16,579 bases of DNA from an uncultured Rhodoplanes sp. (GTDB lineage: Bacteria; Pseudomonadota; Alphaproteobacteria; Rhizobiales; Xanthobacteraceae), in the NCBI GenBank assembly GCA_936924235.1, contig CAKZHN010000516.1, forward strand, positions 1 to 16,579. The letters are read 5' to 3'. The notes beneath the pieces were generated by a model that searched no databases, was not told the DNA's origin, and saw nothing but the letters and a program-made list of their open reading frames with translations. A program made the translations under genes and the position numbers. Positions 6,370 to 13,590 of this stretch are shown here, piece after piece. Positions within the stretch are counted from its first letter, which is position 1. Every line of letters starts with the position of its first letter.

Positions 6370-7536
6370 ATGCAGCGCAGCACATCGCGAATCCTGACGA
6401 CCCACACCGGCAGCCTGCCGCGGCCGCGGGAGCTGACGCGGCTCTATGCCTTGCGGGCGGGCGGTCAAGCCGTCGACGCGGCCGAGATCGAGCGCGCCGG
6501 GCGCGAGGCGGTGGGCGCGATCGTGCGCAAGCAGCGCGCCGCCGGCATCGACGTCGGCAACAACGGCGAGCAGCAGCGCGATTCCTTCTTTCTCTACCTC
6601 AAGCAACGGCTGTCGGGGCTCGGCGGAAGCTGGGAGCGGCCGTCGCGCGCCGACGTCGACCGCTATCCCGAGTTCAAGCGGATGTGGAACGAGCAGCATG
6701 CCGCCAGAACCCAGGTTTCTTCGCTTGGGGGCCTGCCGAAGGCGATCGGCGATATCCGCTATCTCGACGCGCGGGCGATCAACGACGAATGCCGCGACTT
6801 CAATGCGGTGCTGAAGGAGAACCCGGGCGTCTTCACCGAGCCGTTCATGAGTGCGCCCTCGCCCGGCATTCTCGCCACGGCGGTGAAGAACGAGCACTAC
6901 GACAGTCTTGCGAGCTATCTGGCGGCGCTTGGTGCGGCGCTGCAGGTCGAGTACGAGGCGATCGTCAAGAACGGCCTCCTGCTGCAGATCGATGCGCCCG
7001 ACTTGGCGCTCGAACGCCACATCACCTACAAGGACCAGCCGGTCGCCGCCTTCGTCGGCTTTGTCGAGCAGGTGGTCGCCACCATCAACCAGGCAATCCG
7101 CAATGTGCCGCGCGATCGCGTCCGCCTGCACGTGTGCTGGGGCAACTCCGAGTCTCCGCATGACGCCGACGTGCCGCTCGAAGACATCCTGCCAGCCCTG
7201 CAGCAGGCCAATGTCGGCGGCTTCGTGCTGCCGTTCGCCAATCCGCGCCACGCGCACGAGTTCAAATGTTTCGCCAAACGTCCGCTCAAGGACGATCAGG
7301 TGCTGGTCGCGGGCGTCATCGACAGCCTGACCAACTTCGTCGAGCACCCGGAGGTGGTGGCCGACCGCATCGAGCGCGTCGCAGCCATGGTCGGCGATCC
7401 GACGCGCGTGCTCGCGGGAACCGATTGCGGTTTCGATACGTCCGCGGGCTGGGGCCGCGTCGCCGAAGACGTGGTCTGGGCCAAGCTCACGAGCCTGCGC
7501 GACGGCGCGCGGCTCGCCTCGGACCGGCTGTTCTAG
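6370..7536 (+). CDS. MetE C-terminal-like zinc transferase (cobalamin-independent methionine synthase II family)
   Basis: A 388-residue single-domain protein of the MetE C-terminal barrel family, which also holds epoxyalkane:coenzyme M transferase. True MetE has an additional N-terminal half, absent here. The family opening HTGSLPRP is at residues 12-19. Zinc-thiolate ligand candidates are His254 and Cys256 (HVCWGN) and Cys353 (GTDCGF). ANPRHAHEF (290-298) and GVIDSLTNFVEHPE are also typical. In the relatives I remember, the segment before ANPR carries a glutamate matching the third MetE zinc ligand; here that place is Pro288. It lies 13 bp after dctM in the TRAP operon, so it probably acts on the imported compound or a product of it. 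Alkyl transfer to or from a thiol is the family theme. The ribosome site is weak, and its stop codon is shared in CTAG with the opposite gene. Confidence 0.8.
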   Translation: MQRSTSRILTTHTGSLPRPRELTRLYALRAGGQAVDAAEIERAGREAVGAIVRKQRAAGIDVGNNGEQQRDSFFLYLKQRLSGLGGSWERPSRADVDRYPEFKRMWNEQHAARTQVSSLGGLPKAIGDIRYLDARAINDECRDFNAVLKENPGVFTEPFMSAPSPGILATAVKNEHYDSLASYLAALGAALQVEYEAIVKNGLLLQIDAPDLALERHITYKDQPVAAFVGFVEQVVATINQAIRNVPRDRVRLHVCWGNSESPHDADVPLEDILPALQQANVGGFVLPFANPRHAHEFKCFAKRPLKDDQVLVAGVIDSLTNFVEHPEVVADRIERVAAMVGDPTRVLAGTDCGFDTSAGWGRVAEDVVWAKLTSLRDGARLASDRLF

Positions 7537-8003
7537 ACCGACACGGTGAAGTCCCAACTGTCGAAGTCGTTGGCGCACTGAATGCGATACGGCGTATAGC
7601 CGGTCCGCTCCAGCTTAACGATGTTCGATCGCAGGTTGTCGAGCACGAACCGCCCTCGCTCTGTGGGAACGACCAGGACGAGATGGTGCTCCGTGGAGGG
7701 TGCCGGCTCCACGACCTCGGCCAGAAGAAGACACGAGGCCGGATAGCCGCGCTGCATCAGCTCCAGGCGCTTGGTGACGGCATAGTCGTTGCAATCGCCT
7801 TCCGCCGGCGAGATGTCCCAGGTGTCGCCGAGCCCGCGCGGGTCCGGCCGCGGTTGGATGGCCTGGTTGACTTGGAGATTGACCTCGCGGAGATCCGCGA
7901 TGACGTTGTTGTAGACCAGCTCGCGATCGGCCGAAGGTGTGCCAATCGCATCCGGGTGCCGATTGCGGAACACGCTCCAGCCCATGGGACCGGTGCCAAT
8001 CAT
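7533..8003 (-). CDS. BTLCP transglutaminase-like cysteine proteinase-family protein
   Basis: A 156-residue protein of the bacterial transglutaminase-like cysteine proteinase family (the LapG fold). The triad is visible: Cys71 in EGDCNDYA, His107 (or His106) in EHHLVLVV, and Asp122 in FVLDN. The upstream helix LREVNLQVNQAI with DTWDISP is also typical. LapG relatives are periplasmic proteases that cut surface adhesins. Here the ORF starts straight at the domain (ATG at 8003, good GGGAGGG ribosome site), with no signal peptide and no LapD or adhesin gene nearby. Export is therefore doubtful, and the substrate is unknown. It is transcribed divergently from the LeuC-like operon. Its TAG overlaps the preceding gene's TAG in a four-base CTAG at 7533-7536. 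Confidence 0.82.
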   Translation of the reverse strand: MIGTGPMGWSVFRNRHPDAIGTPSADRELVYNNVIADLREVNLQVNQAIQPRPDPRGLGDTWDISPAEGDCNDYAVTKRLELMQRGYPASCLLLAEVVEPAPSTEHHLVLVVPTERGRFVLDNLRSNIVKLERTGYTPYRIQCANDFDSWDFTVSV

Positions 8004-8076
8004 GTTGTCGCCCTCCCTGCAAAACTCCCGATCGAAAGCTTATCCATTTTTCCGGTTCGGGTTGCCCTCATTCGGC

Positions 8077-8102
8077 GGCTTGCCTGAGACGTTCGGCAAG
8101 CC
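8077..8102 (+). promoter_or_regulatory. Hairpin in the leader of the LeuC-like gene
   Basis: GGCTTGCC and GGCAAGCC form a perfect 8-bp stem around a 10-nt loop, ending 12 bp before the ATG at 8115. It occupies the place where a ribosome site would be expected, and no Shine-Dalgarno sequence is visible between it and the ATG. As DNA it could be an operator for a dimeric regulator; as RNA it could control initiation. Both are inferences. Confidence 0.45.
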
Positions 8103-8114
8103 CAGAATGCCGTC

Positions 8115-9521
8115 ATGCTGGAAACCCTGTTCGATAAAATCTGGAACGCTCATCGCGTCGCGCAACGCGCCGACGGCCGCGAGCTGATCTACATCGACCG
8201 CCATGTGCTGCACGAGTTGCACGCGCCGCACGCCTTCGAGGTGCTGCAAAAGCAGCAGCGAGCGGTGCGCCGCCCGGACCTCACCTTCTCGGCACAGGAC
8301 CATACGGTTTCGACGCAGCCCGGCCGCACCGACGACACCAACCCGTCGGGCGCGGCCTTCATCAAGGCGATGCGCGAGGGCAGCCGGAGAAACGGCATCA
8401 AGGTTTTCGACCTTGGCGATCCGGATCAGGGCATTTCCCATGTGGTGGCGCCCGAGCTCGGCATGGTGCTGCCGGGCGCCACACATGGTGTGCCGGACAG
8501 TCACGCCAGCACGGTCGGCGGTCTCGGTGCGCTCGCCTTCGGCGTGGGCACCACCGAGCTCGGCCATATCCTCGCGACGCAGGTCATCGCGATGAAGCGG
8601 CCGAAGAGCATGCTGATCCGTCTCGAAGGCACGCTCGCGCCGCATGTCACCGCCAAGGACGTGGCGCTCCGCATCATCGCCGAGATCGGCGTCTCGGGCG
8701 CCCGCGGCCACGTGGTCGAATATGCCGGCAGTGCGACCCGCGCGATGCCGATGGAGCAGCGCATGACGCTCTGCAATCTCAACATCGAGATGGGCGGGCG
8801 TTCGGGCTTCGTCGCGCCGGATGACGGCACGTTCCAATGGATCGCCGGACGGCCGTTTGCGCCGCAAGGCGCGATGTGGGACCGCGCGCTGGCGCATTGG
8901 AAGACGCTCAAGACCGACGACGGCGCCAGGTTCGACCGCGAGCTCGTGCTCGAGTGCGGCGATCTCGAGCCGCAGATCACCTGGGGCACCGATCCGGGCC
9001 AGGTGCTCGGCATCTCCGGCCGCGTGCCAGACCCGTCGGGTGCCGCGGATGCAAGCAAGCGCGCCGCGATGGAGAGCGCTCTGAGCTATATGGGCCTCGA
9101 ACCGGGCATGACGCTCACGGGTCTGCCGGTGCATCGCGTGTTCATCGGCTCCTGCACCAACGCGCGCCTGCCGGACCTGCAGGCGGCCGCCGACGTCGTT
9201 CGTGGCCGCAAGGTCGCGCCCGGCGTGGTGGCGATGGTGGTGCCGGGCTCGTCGCTGGTGAAGCGCGAGGCCGAGGCCGCGGGCCTCGACCGCGTGTTCC
9301 GCGATGCCGGCTTCTTCTGGGGCGAGTCGGGCTGCTCGATGTGCGCCGGCGGCAATGGCGACCGCGGCGAGCCGGGCGAGCGCATCGTCTCGACGACCAA
9401 CCGCAACTTCGAGAACCGCCAGGGTCCGAAGGTGCGGACGCACCTGGTCAGTCCTGCAACCGCGGCAGCGACCGCGATCGCGGGCCATATCGCCGATGTG
9501 CGGCAGTTGGGGCCGATGTGA
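8115..9521 (+). CDS. Aconitase-superfamily large subunit, LeuC-like (hydro-lyase on a branched malate)
   Basis: A 468-residue catalytic subunit of the LeuC/aconitase superfamily, which adds or removes water on di- and tricarboxylates using a [4Fe-4S] cluster. The three cluster ligands fall at Cys347 (IGSCTN), Cys407 and Cys410 (GCSMC), which are the E. coli LeuC positions as I remember them. LFDKIWNAH, IYIDRHVLHE and TSTxNRNFExRQG-type segments are conserved. The usual VCGDSHTSTHGAFG reads GVPDSHASTVGGLG (125-138), and SEVEH reads TELGH, so residues around the active site differ from the biosynthetic enzyme. It overlaps the small-subunit gene by one base and precedes a PEP-mutase/isocitrate-lyase-family gene. 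That context resembles dimethylmaleate hydratase rather than leucine synthesis; automatic annotation would say 3-isopropylmalate dehydratase. The start lacks a visible ribosome site. Confidence 0.85.
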   Translation: MLETLFDKIWNAHRVAQRADGRELIYIDRHVLHELHAPHAFEVLQKQQRAVRRPDLTFSAQDHTVSTQPGRTDDTNPSGAAFIKAMREGSRRNGIKVFDLGDPDQGISHVVAPELGMVLPGATHGVPDSHASTVGGLGALAFGVGTTELGHILATQVIAMKRPKSMLIRLEGTLAPHVTAKDVALRIIAEIGVSGARGHVVEYAGSATRAMPMEQRMTLCNLNIEMGGRSGFVAPDDGTFQWIAGRPFAPQGAMWDRALAHWKTLKTDDGARFDRELVLECGDLEPQITWGTDPGQVLGISGRVPDPSGAADASKRAAMESALSYMGLEPGMTLTGLPVHRVFIGSCTNARLPDLQAAADVVRGRKVAPGVVAMVVPGSSLVKREAEAAGLDRVFRDAGFFWGESGCSMCAGGNGDRGEPGERIVSTTNRNFENRQGPKVRTHLVSPATAAATAIAGHIADVRQLGPM

Positions 9522-10135
9522 TGCAGCCGTTCAAGTCTCATACCGGCATCGCGGTGCCGCTTCTCCAGGACGACATCAACACCGACCAGATGGCGCCGGT
9601 CGCAGCGATGCGCGAGATGAAGCCGGACTACAAGAAGATGCTGTTCATGCGCGCCCGCGCCGAGGAAAAGGACTTCGTGCTGAACCGGCCGCAGTTCGCC
9701 AATCCTGGCATGCTGGTGACGGGGCAGAACTTTGGCGCCGGCTCCTCGCGCGAGGCCGCGGTGTGGGGCATGCTCGCCAACAACATCCGGGTCATCGTCG
9801 CGAAGAGCTTCGCCGACATCTATCGCGAGAACTGCCTGCAGAACGGCCTGCTCCCCGTCGTGCTCGACGCGCGCGACCAGGACGCGTTCATCGCCCGCGT
9901 GGTCGCAGCGAACGGCGCGGTGCCGTTCTCGGTCGACCTTGCGACGCAGACCATCAGCGGCCCGGGCGGGCCAGACATCAAGTTCGACATTCCGGCAGCC
10001 GACCGCACCCGCCTGCTCGAAGGCCTCGACGACATCGGGCTGACGCTGAAGCACGACAGCGAGATCAAGGCCTGGGAGCAGCGCATGGCCGCGGCGCAAC
10101 CGTGGCTGCAAGCCGCGAAGGACAGCCGCGTATAA
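9521..10135 (+). CDS. Aconitase-superfamily small (swivel) subunit, LeuD-like
   Basis: The 204-residue small subunit that completes the LeuC-like hydro-lyase by supplying the swivelling domain. DDINTDQMAP at 17-26 matches the LeuD opening. The phosphate/carboxylate loop NFGAGSSRE at 70-78 and SFADIYRENCLQNGLLP at 96-112 are clear. Length is close to LeuD (about 200). Differences from the biosynthetic subunit are plain: canonical GCGSSREHAPWAL reads GAGSSREAAVWGM, losing the Cys and His around the SSRE loop, and the segment after TDQ (APVAAMREM) is unlike the usual IIPxxFL. These residues line the substrate pocket, so a changed substrate is likely. The ATG overlaps the large-subunit stop as TGATG, so translation is coupled. 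The lyase gene follows after 25 bp. Confidence 0.87.
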   Translation: MQPFKSHTGIAVPLLQDDINTDQMAPVAAMREMKPDYKKMLFMRARAEEKDFVLNRPQFANPGMLVTGQNFGAGSSREAAVWGMLANNIRVIVAKSFADIYRENCLQNGLLPVVLDARDQDAFIARVVAANGAVPFSVDLATQTISGPGGPDIKFDIPAADRTRLLEGLDDIGLTLKHDSEIKAWEQRMAAAQPWLQAAKDSRV

Positions 10136-10160
10136 TTTCGAAAAATCCAGGGAGTACCCG

Positions 10161-11063
10161 ATGAACGTCCGCAAGAAATTCCGCGCCATCATGGCCGACA
10201 ACAAGAAGTGCACGCTGATGCCCGGCGCCTACGACGCGCTGTCGGCGCGCATCATCGAGGCCGAGGGCTTCGAGGCGGTCGTGGCCGGCGGCTATGCGGC
10301 GATCGGCTCGATGCTGGCGCAGGCCGACATGGGCCAGTCCAACATGCGCGATTACGCGGCGCATTACGGCCGCATCTGCGACGCGGTGCAGATCCCGGTC
10401 TACGTCGACGCCGACACGGGCTTCGGCGGCGTCAACAACGTGCGGCAGATGGTGCGCGCCTTCGAGGCGGCGGGCGTCGCGGCCCTCTTCATCAGCGACC
10501 AGGTGTTCCCGAACCGCTGCGGCTATCTCCCCGGCAAGCAGATCGTGCCGGTCGAGCAGATCCTGGCCAAGCTCAAGGCCGCGCTCGATGCCCGCACCGA
10601 TCCCGATCTCATGATCGTGGCGCGCACCGACGCCGCCAGCGTCGAAGGCGCGGACCAGGCGATCGCGCGCTGCCAGCTGTTCATGGAAGCCGGCGCCGAC
10701 ATGGCGAAGCCGATGGGCTTCGACACCATTCCGGACATCAAGCGGGCGCTGCGCGAGATTCCCGGGCCGCACATGGCGACGCTGTCGCAGGCGGCCGGCC
10801 CCAAGGCGCGGAGCCTGCCGGATCTGGAGGCCGCCGGCGTCGCCGCCGCGACCTTCCCGTCGGTGGCGCTGTTCGCCGCCGCCAACGCCGTGCGCAACGT
10901 GGTGCGCACCTTGAAGACCGAGAACTCGCTTGCGCCGTGCCAGCCGCAGCTCATCCCGCTCGAGGATTATTATGACCTGGTCGGGCTGAAGTCGCTGCTG
11001 ACGCGCGAGGAGAGCTACGACAAGGCCGCGGCCGCTCTGGTGCAGAAGCGCGCCGCCGAATAG
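10161..11063 (+). CDS. Isocitrate lyase/PEP mutase-family C-C lyase with divergent active site
   Basis: A 300-residue TIM-barrel protein of the isocitrate lyase/PEP mutase superfamily, which includes methylisocitrate lyase PrpB, oxaloacetate hydrolases and 2,3-dimethylmalate lyase. Seen: PGAYDALSARI (21-31), VDADTGFGG (82-90) with metal-binding Asp85, DQVFPNRCGYLPGK (113-126) holding the catalytic loop Cys120, and ARTDA (154-158) with Arg155. Three usually conserved positions differ: the IEDQ glutamate is Ser112, the CGH histidine is Tyr122, and the glutamate of the later GADxxFxEA strand aligns with Met185. Cys120 suggests lyase chemistry is retained. Placed after the LeuCD-like pair, it probably cleaves their 2-alkylmalate product to pyruvate plus a short acid. 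The start at 10161 has a GGGAG ribosome site. Confidence 0.85.
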   Translation: MNVRKKFRAIMADNKKCTLMPGAYDALSARIIEAEGFEAVVAGGYAAIGSMLAQADMGQSNMRDYAAHYGRICDAVQIPVYVDADTGFGGVNNVRQMVRAFEAAGVAALFISDQVFPNRCGYLPGKQIVPVEQILAKLKAALDARTDPDLMIVARTDAASVEGADQAIARCQLFMEAGADMAKPMGFDTIPDIKRALREIPGPHMATLSQAAGPKARSLPDLEAAGVAAATFPSVALFAAANAVRNVVRTLKTENSLAPCQPQLIPLEDYYDLVGLKSLLTREESYDKAAAALVQKRAAE

Positions 11064-11076
11064 CCGGGGGCTGCCC

Positions 11077-12096
11077 ATGCTGGTCGGAATTCGGTCGATC
11101 GCTGCGGCCGCGTTGCTCGCGTCGCTGGGCGGCATCGCGCACGGACAAAGCGCGGAAGAATTCTACAAGGGCCGCACGATCCAGATCATCGGCGCCTTCG
11201 AGACCGGCAACGACTACGACATCGGTACGCGGCTGCTGGCCCGCTACCTCCCCAAGGAATTGCCGGGCAATCCGACTGTGGTGGTGCAGAGCATGCCGGC
11301 GGCAGCAGGCGTGGTCGCCGCGAACTACATGGCGTTGCGCGCGCCTCGTGACGGCAGCACCCTCGGCGGCATCTCGCGGAACCTGCCGAGCCAGGCGATG
11401 ATGAAGCTGCCCAACATCGAGGCCGATCCGCGGACCTTCATCTGGCTCGGCGCGACCTCGTTCCCCGGCCGGGTGTGCGTGGCGCGGACCGATGCGCCGG
11501 TGAAGACCGCGGCGGACCTGTTCAAGACCGAGCTCGTCACCGGCGGCACCGGCGTCGGCTCGTCCACCAGCATCGTGCCGACGGTGATCAACCGGGTGCT
11601 CGACGCCAAGTTCAAGATGGTCGAGGGCTATCGCGGAGCGGGTGACATCCTGATCGCGGTCGATCGTGGCGAGGTTCAGGGCGTCTGCATGTCGATGGGC
11701 CAGTTCCGCACCTCGGAGCAGAAGTTCAAGGACGGCAAGCTGCGCTATCTCTTGCGCGCCGAGGAGAGCGCCCTGCCCGGCGTGGACGCGCCGTCAATTT
11801 ACGATTTCGCCAAGACCGACGAGCAGCGTCAGTTGATGCGCTTCATCTTCTCGTCGACGGAGTTCGGCCGGCCATACCTGTTTCCGCCGGGCGTGCCCAA
11901 AGACCGCGTCGACTTCATGCGCAAGGCCATCGAGCGGGCGGCGAAAAATCCGGCGCTGCTCGCCGAGGCCGAGGCGATGAAGCTCGACATGGTGTTCCGG
12001 CCGCCGGAGCACCTGGAGAAGGTGGTGGCGCAGCTCTACGAGACGCCGCCGGAGCTGGTCGAGAAGGCCAAGGAAATCAGCCCGAACCTGAAGTAG
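11077..12096 (+). CDS. Bug/TctC-family solute-binding protein (divergent)
   Basis: A 339-residue exported receptor of the tripartite tricarboxylate transporter family. The signal peptide is about residues 1-23 (IRSIAAAALLASLGGIAHG/QS). Features are FYKGRTIQIIGAFETGNDYDIGTRLLARYL, in place of the more usual PFPAGGxxDxxAR ligand loop, then the QSMPAAAGVVAANYMA helix and DGSTLGG. The lack of the double-glycine loop marks it as a divergent branch that differs in ligand contacts from the other Bug protein at 13591-14565. It follows the lyase gene by 13 bp with a G-rich ribosome site and closes the operon. No TctA or TctB membrane subunits are in the window, so it must use a distant permease or act as a sensor. 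It converges with the MmgE/PrpD gene with a 20-bp gap and no visible terminator. Confidence 0.85.
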   Translation: MLVGIRSIAAAALLASLGGIAHGQSAEEFYKGRTIQIIGAFETGNDYDIGTRLLARYLPKELPGNPTVVVQSMPAAAGVVAANYMALRAPRDGSTLGGISRNLPSQAMMKLPNIEADPRTFIWLGATSFPGRVCVARTDAPVKTAADLFKTELVTGGTGVGSSTSIVPTVINRVLDAKFKMVEGYRGAGDILIAVDRGEVQGVCMSMGQFRTSEQKFKDGKLRYLLRAEESALPGVDAPSIYDFAKTDEQRQLMRFIFSSTEFGRPYLFPPGVPKDRVDFMRKAIERAAKNPALLAEAEAMKLDMVFRPPEHLEKVVAQLYETPPELVEKAKEISPNLK

Positions 12097-12116
12097 GCCG
12101 GGACGCCGCATTGCGG

Positions 12117-13586
12117 CTAAACAGGCATCGACAGCTTGCCGAGCAGTGCCGACAGGTCGTCGGTCTTGTCGAGACGCCACAGCGCCTCCAACGCAGCGTC
12201 GGTGTGGTTCTTCGGCCACCGCTTGCCGACGTTGCTGCGGAACTTGCGCTCGACGTCGGCGCGGCTCGGCGGCTGCCCCGGGAAGCCGGGCATCCTGTCG
12301 ACCAGGCGCATGACGCTTCGTCCGTCGTCGAGCGTCGCGGTCAGCCGCGTCGGCGGCACGTTGACGGTGATTGTCGCGAAGGCCGGGTCCTCCTTCACGG
12401 TGATCTTGCGCATGAAGGCTAGGATGCGCGGCTCGTGGAGCTTGTCCGGCGCGTAGCTGGCGTTGTCGAGGTCGCCGTCGAACATGGCGCGCGCCGCGAT
12501 GTACGGCAGGTTGTGGTCCGCGGTCTCCTTCGAATCCGGCGCCCACTTCTCGGCGCCGCTGCCGGCCATCTGGTAGCCGCGGCGGGTGGTGCCGATCTCG
12601 AGCGCCGTGATGCGGTCGAGATTGCCGATCTCCTTGGCGAGCGCGACCGCGGCCGGGATCGCGGTCTGGGCCGAGACATGGGCCGGATAAGATTTCATGC
12701 CGCATTGGTGGATGCGGAACGGCACGCCGCGCCGGCCGAACGTGCCGACATCGACGTCGCCCGAAACCCCGAGCATCTTGAAGAAGCCGAGCTTGCCTTC
12801 GAAGACCGGCGCCGGGCCCGTGAGGCCGCCGCGCGCCAGCATGGCGGCGAACACGCCGTTGCGTCCGGCTTCGGCGGCGGCCACGCCCTTCCAGTCGGAC
12901 AGCGTCTGGGTGCGGGTCTGTCCCATCGGGATGTGGTCGTTGAGCGACAGGTTGACGGCCTGGGCGAGCTTCTCGGGCGGAAGCTTCATCAGCTTGCCGG
13001 CCGCAAGCGCGACCGCCGGCAGGTTGAACACCGGCACGTCCCAGCCGCGGGTGCTGATGTCGATGGCGTCGATCAGCCGGCAGTTGATCTCATAGGCGAG
13101 CACGATCGCGATGAAGAGCTCCGCGGGACTCGCATGCTCGGTCTCGGCGACCGCGAGACAAGCCGCGATGGTATCGCTCGGATGCCCCGTGACGCTGGCC
13201 ACGTAAGCGTCGTTCAGGTCGAGATAGCGAACCGCAGCGTCGTTGGCGAAGGCCGCCAGATCGGGCGCGACGCGGCGCTTGGTGCCGATGACGGTCGCGC
13301 CGCCCCCGCCGCTCAAAAACGCCACCTCGCGGCAGACGCGCACCGGTTTCTCGTCGAAGGCGGCAAGCCCGCAGCCGAGCGTGTCGATGACGTGCGACTT
13401 AACCCGTTCGATCGTGTCGGCGTCGAGTTCTTCGTAACGCAGATCGTGGGCGTAAGCGGCGAGCCGCTCGGCGAGCGATTTCTGCTGCGCCGCCGGACGG
13501 TCCTCGGCGCGCGCCATCCGTAACACCGCCGGCAGCGCGATCGCGCCGCTGGCGAGACGCAAAAAATGCCGGCGTGGAAATGTCAT
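12117..13586 (-). CDS. MmgE/PrpD-family protein with Tat-type signal
   Basis: A 489-residue protein of the MmgE/PrpD family, whose members include 2-methylcitrate dehydratase and cis-aconitate decarboxylase. The family core begins with LAERLAAYAHDLRYEEL and VKSHVIDTLGCGLAA. GHPSDTIAACLAVAE (His and Asp of the active-site region) and the KSYPAHVSAQTAIPAA segment are conserved, and the length is normal. The start at 13586 is chosen over one 26 codons upstream because it gives MTFPRRHFLRLASGAIALPAV, a twin-arginine signal with RRxFL, ending near MARA/ED. It also lies 4 bp after the stop of the upstream gene, with GGAG as ribosome site. Export of such a hydro-lyase is unusual. The upstream partner is a Bug binding protein, suggesting work on a carboxylate taken up or processed in the periplasm. 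Confidence 0.85.
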   Translation of the reverse strand: MTFPRRHFLRLASGAIALPAVLRMARAEDRPAAQQKSLAERLAAYAHDLRYEELDADTIERVKSHVIDTLGCGLAAFDEKPVRVCREVAFLSGGGGATVIGTKRRVAPDLAAFANDAAVRYLDLNDAYVASVTGHPSDTIAACLAVAETEHASPAELFIAIVLAYEINCRLIDAIDISTRGWDVPVFNLPAVALAAGKLMKLPPEKLAQAVNLSLNDHIPMGQTRTQTLSDWKGVAAAEAGRNGVFAAMLARGGLTGPAPVFEGKLGFFKMLGVSGDVDVGTFGRRGVPFRIHQCGMKSYPAHVSAQTAIPAAVALAKEIGNLDRITALEIGTTRRGYQMAGSGAEKWAPDSKETADHNLPYIAARAMFDGDLDNASYAPDKLHEPRILAFMRKITVKEDPAFATITVNVPPTRLTATLDDGRSVMRLVDRMPGFPGQPPSRADVERKFRSNVGKRWPKNHTDAALEALWRLDKTDDLSALLGKLSMPV

Positions 13587-13590
13587 CGGC

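Noticed and set aside
6214..7578. A 454-codon minus-strand frame opposite the MetE-like gene
   Set aside because: Shadow of a well-supported gene; it crosses the ends of three real genes.
8040..9488. A 482-codon minus-strand frame opposite the LeuC-like gene
   Set aside because: Low-complexity His/Arg-rich translation, no motif, and it opposes a gene with intact catalytic residues.
12435..13523. A 362-codon plus-strand frame inside the MmgE/PrpD gene
   Set aside because: Antisense shadow with Arg/Ala/Asp-rich product and no motif.
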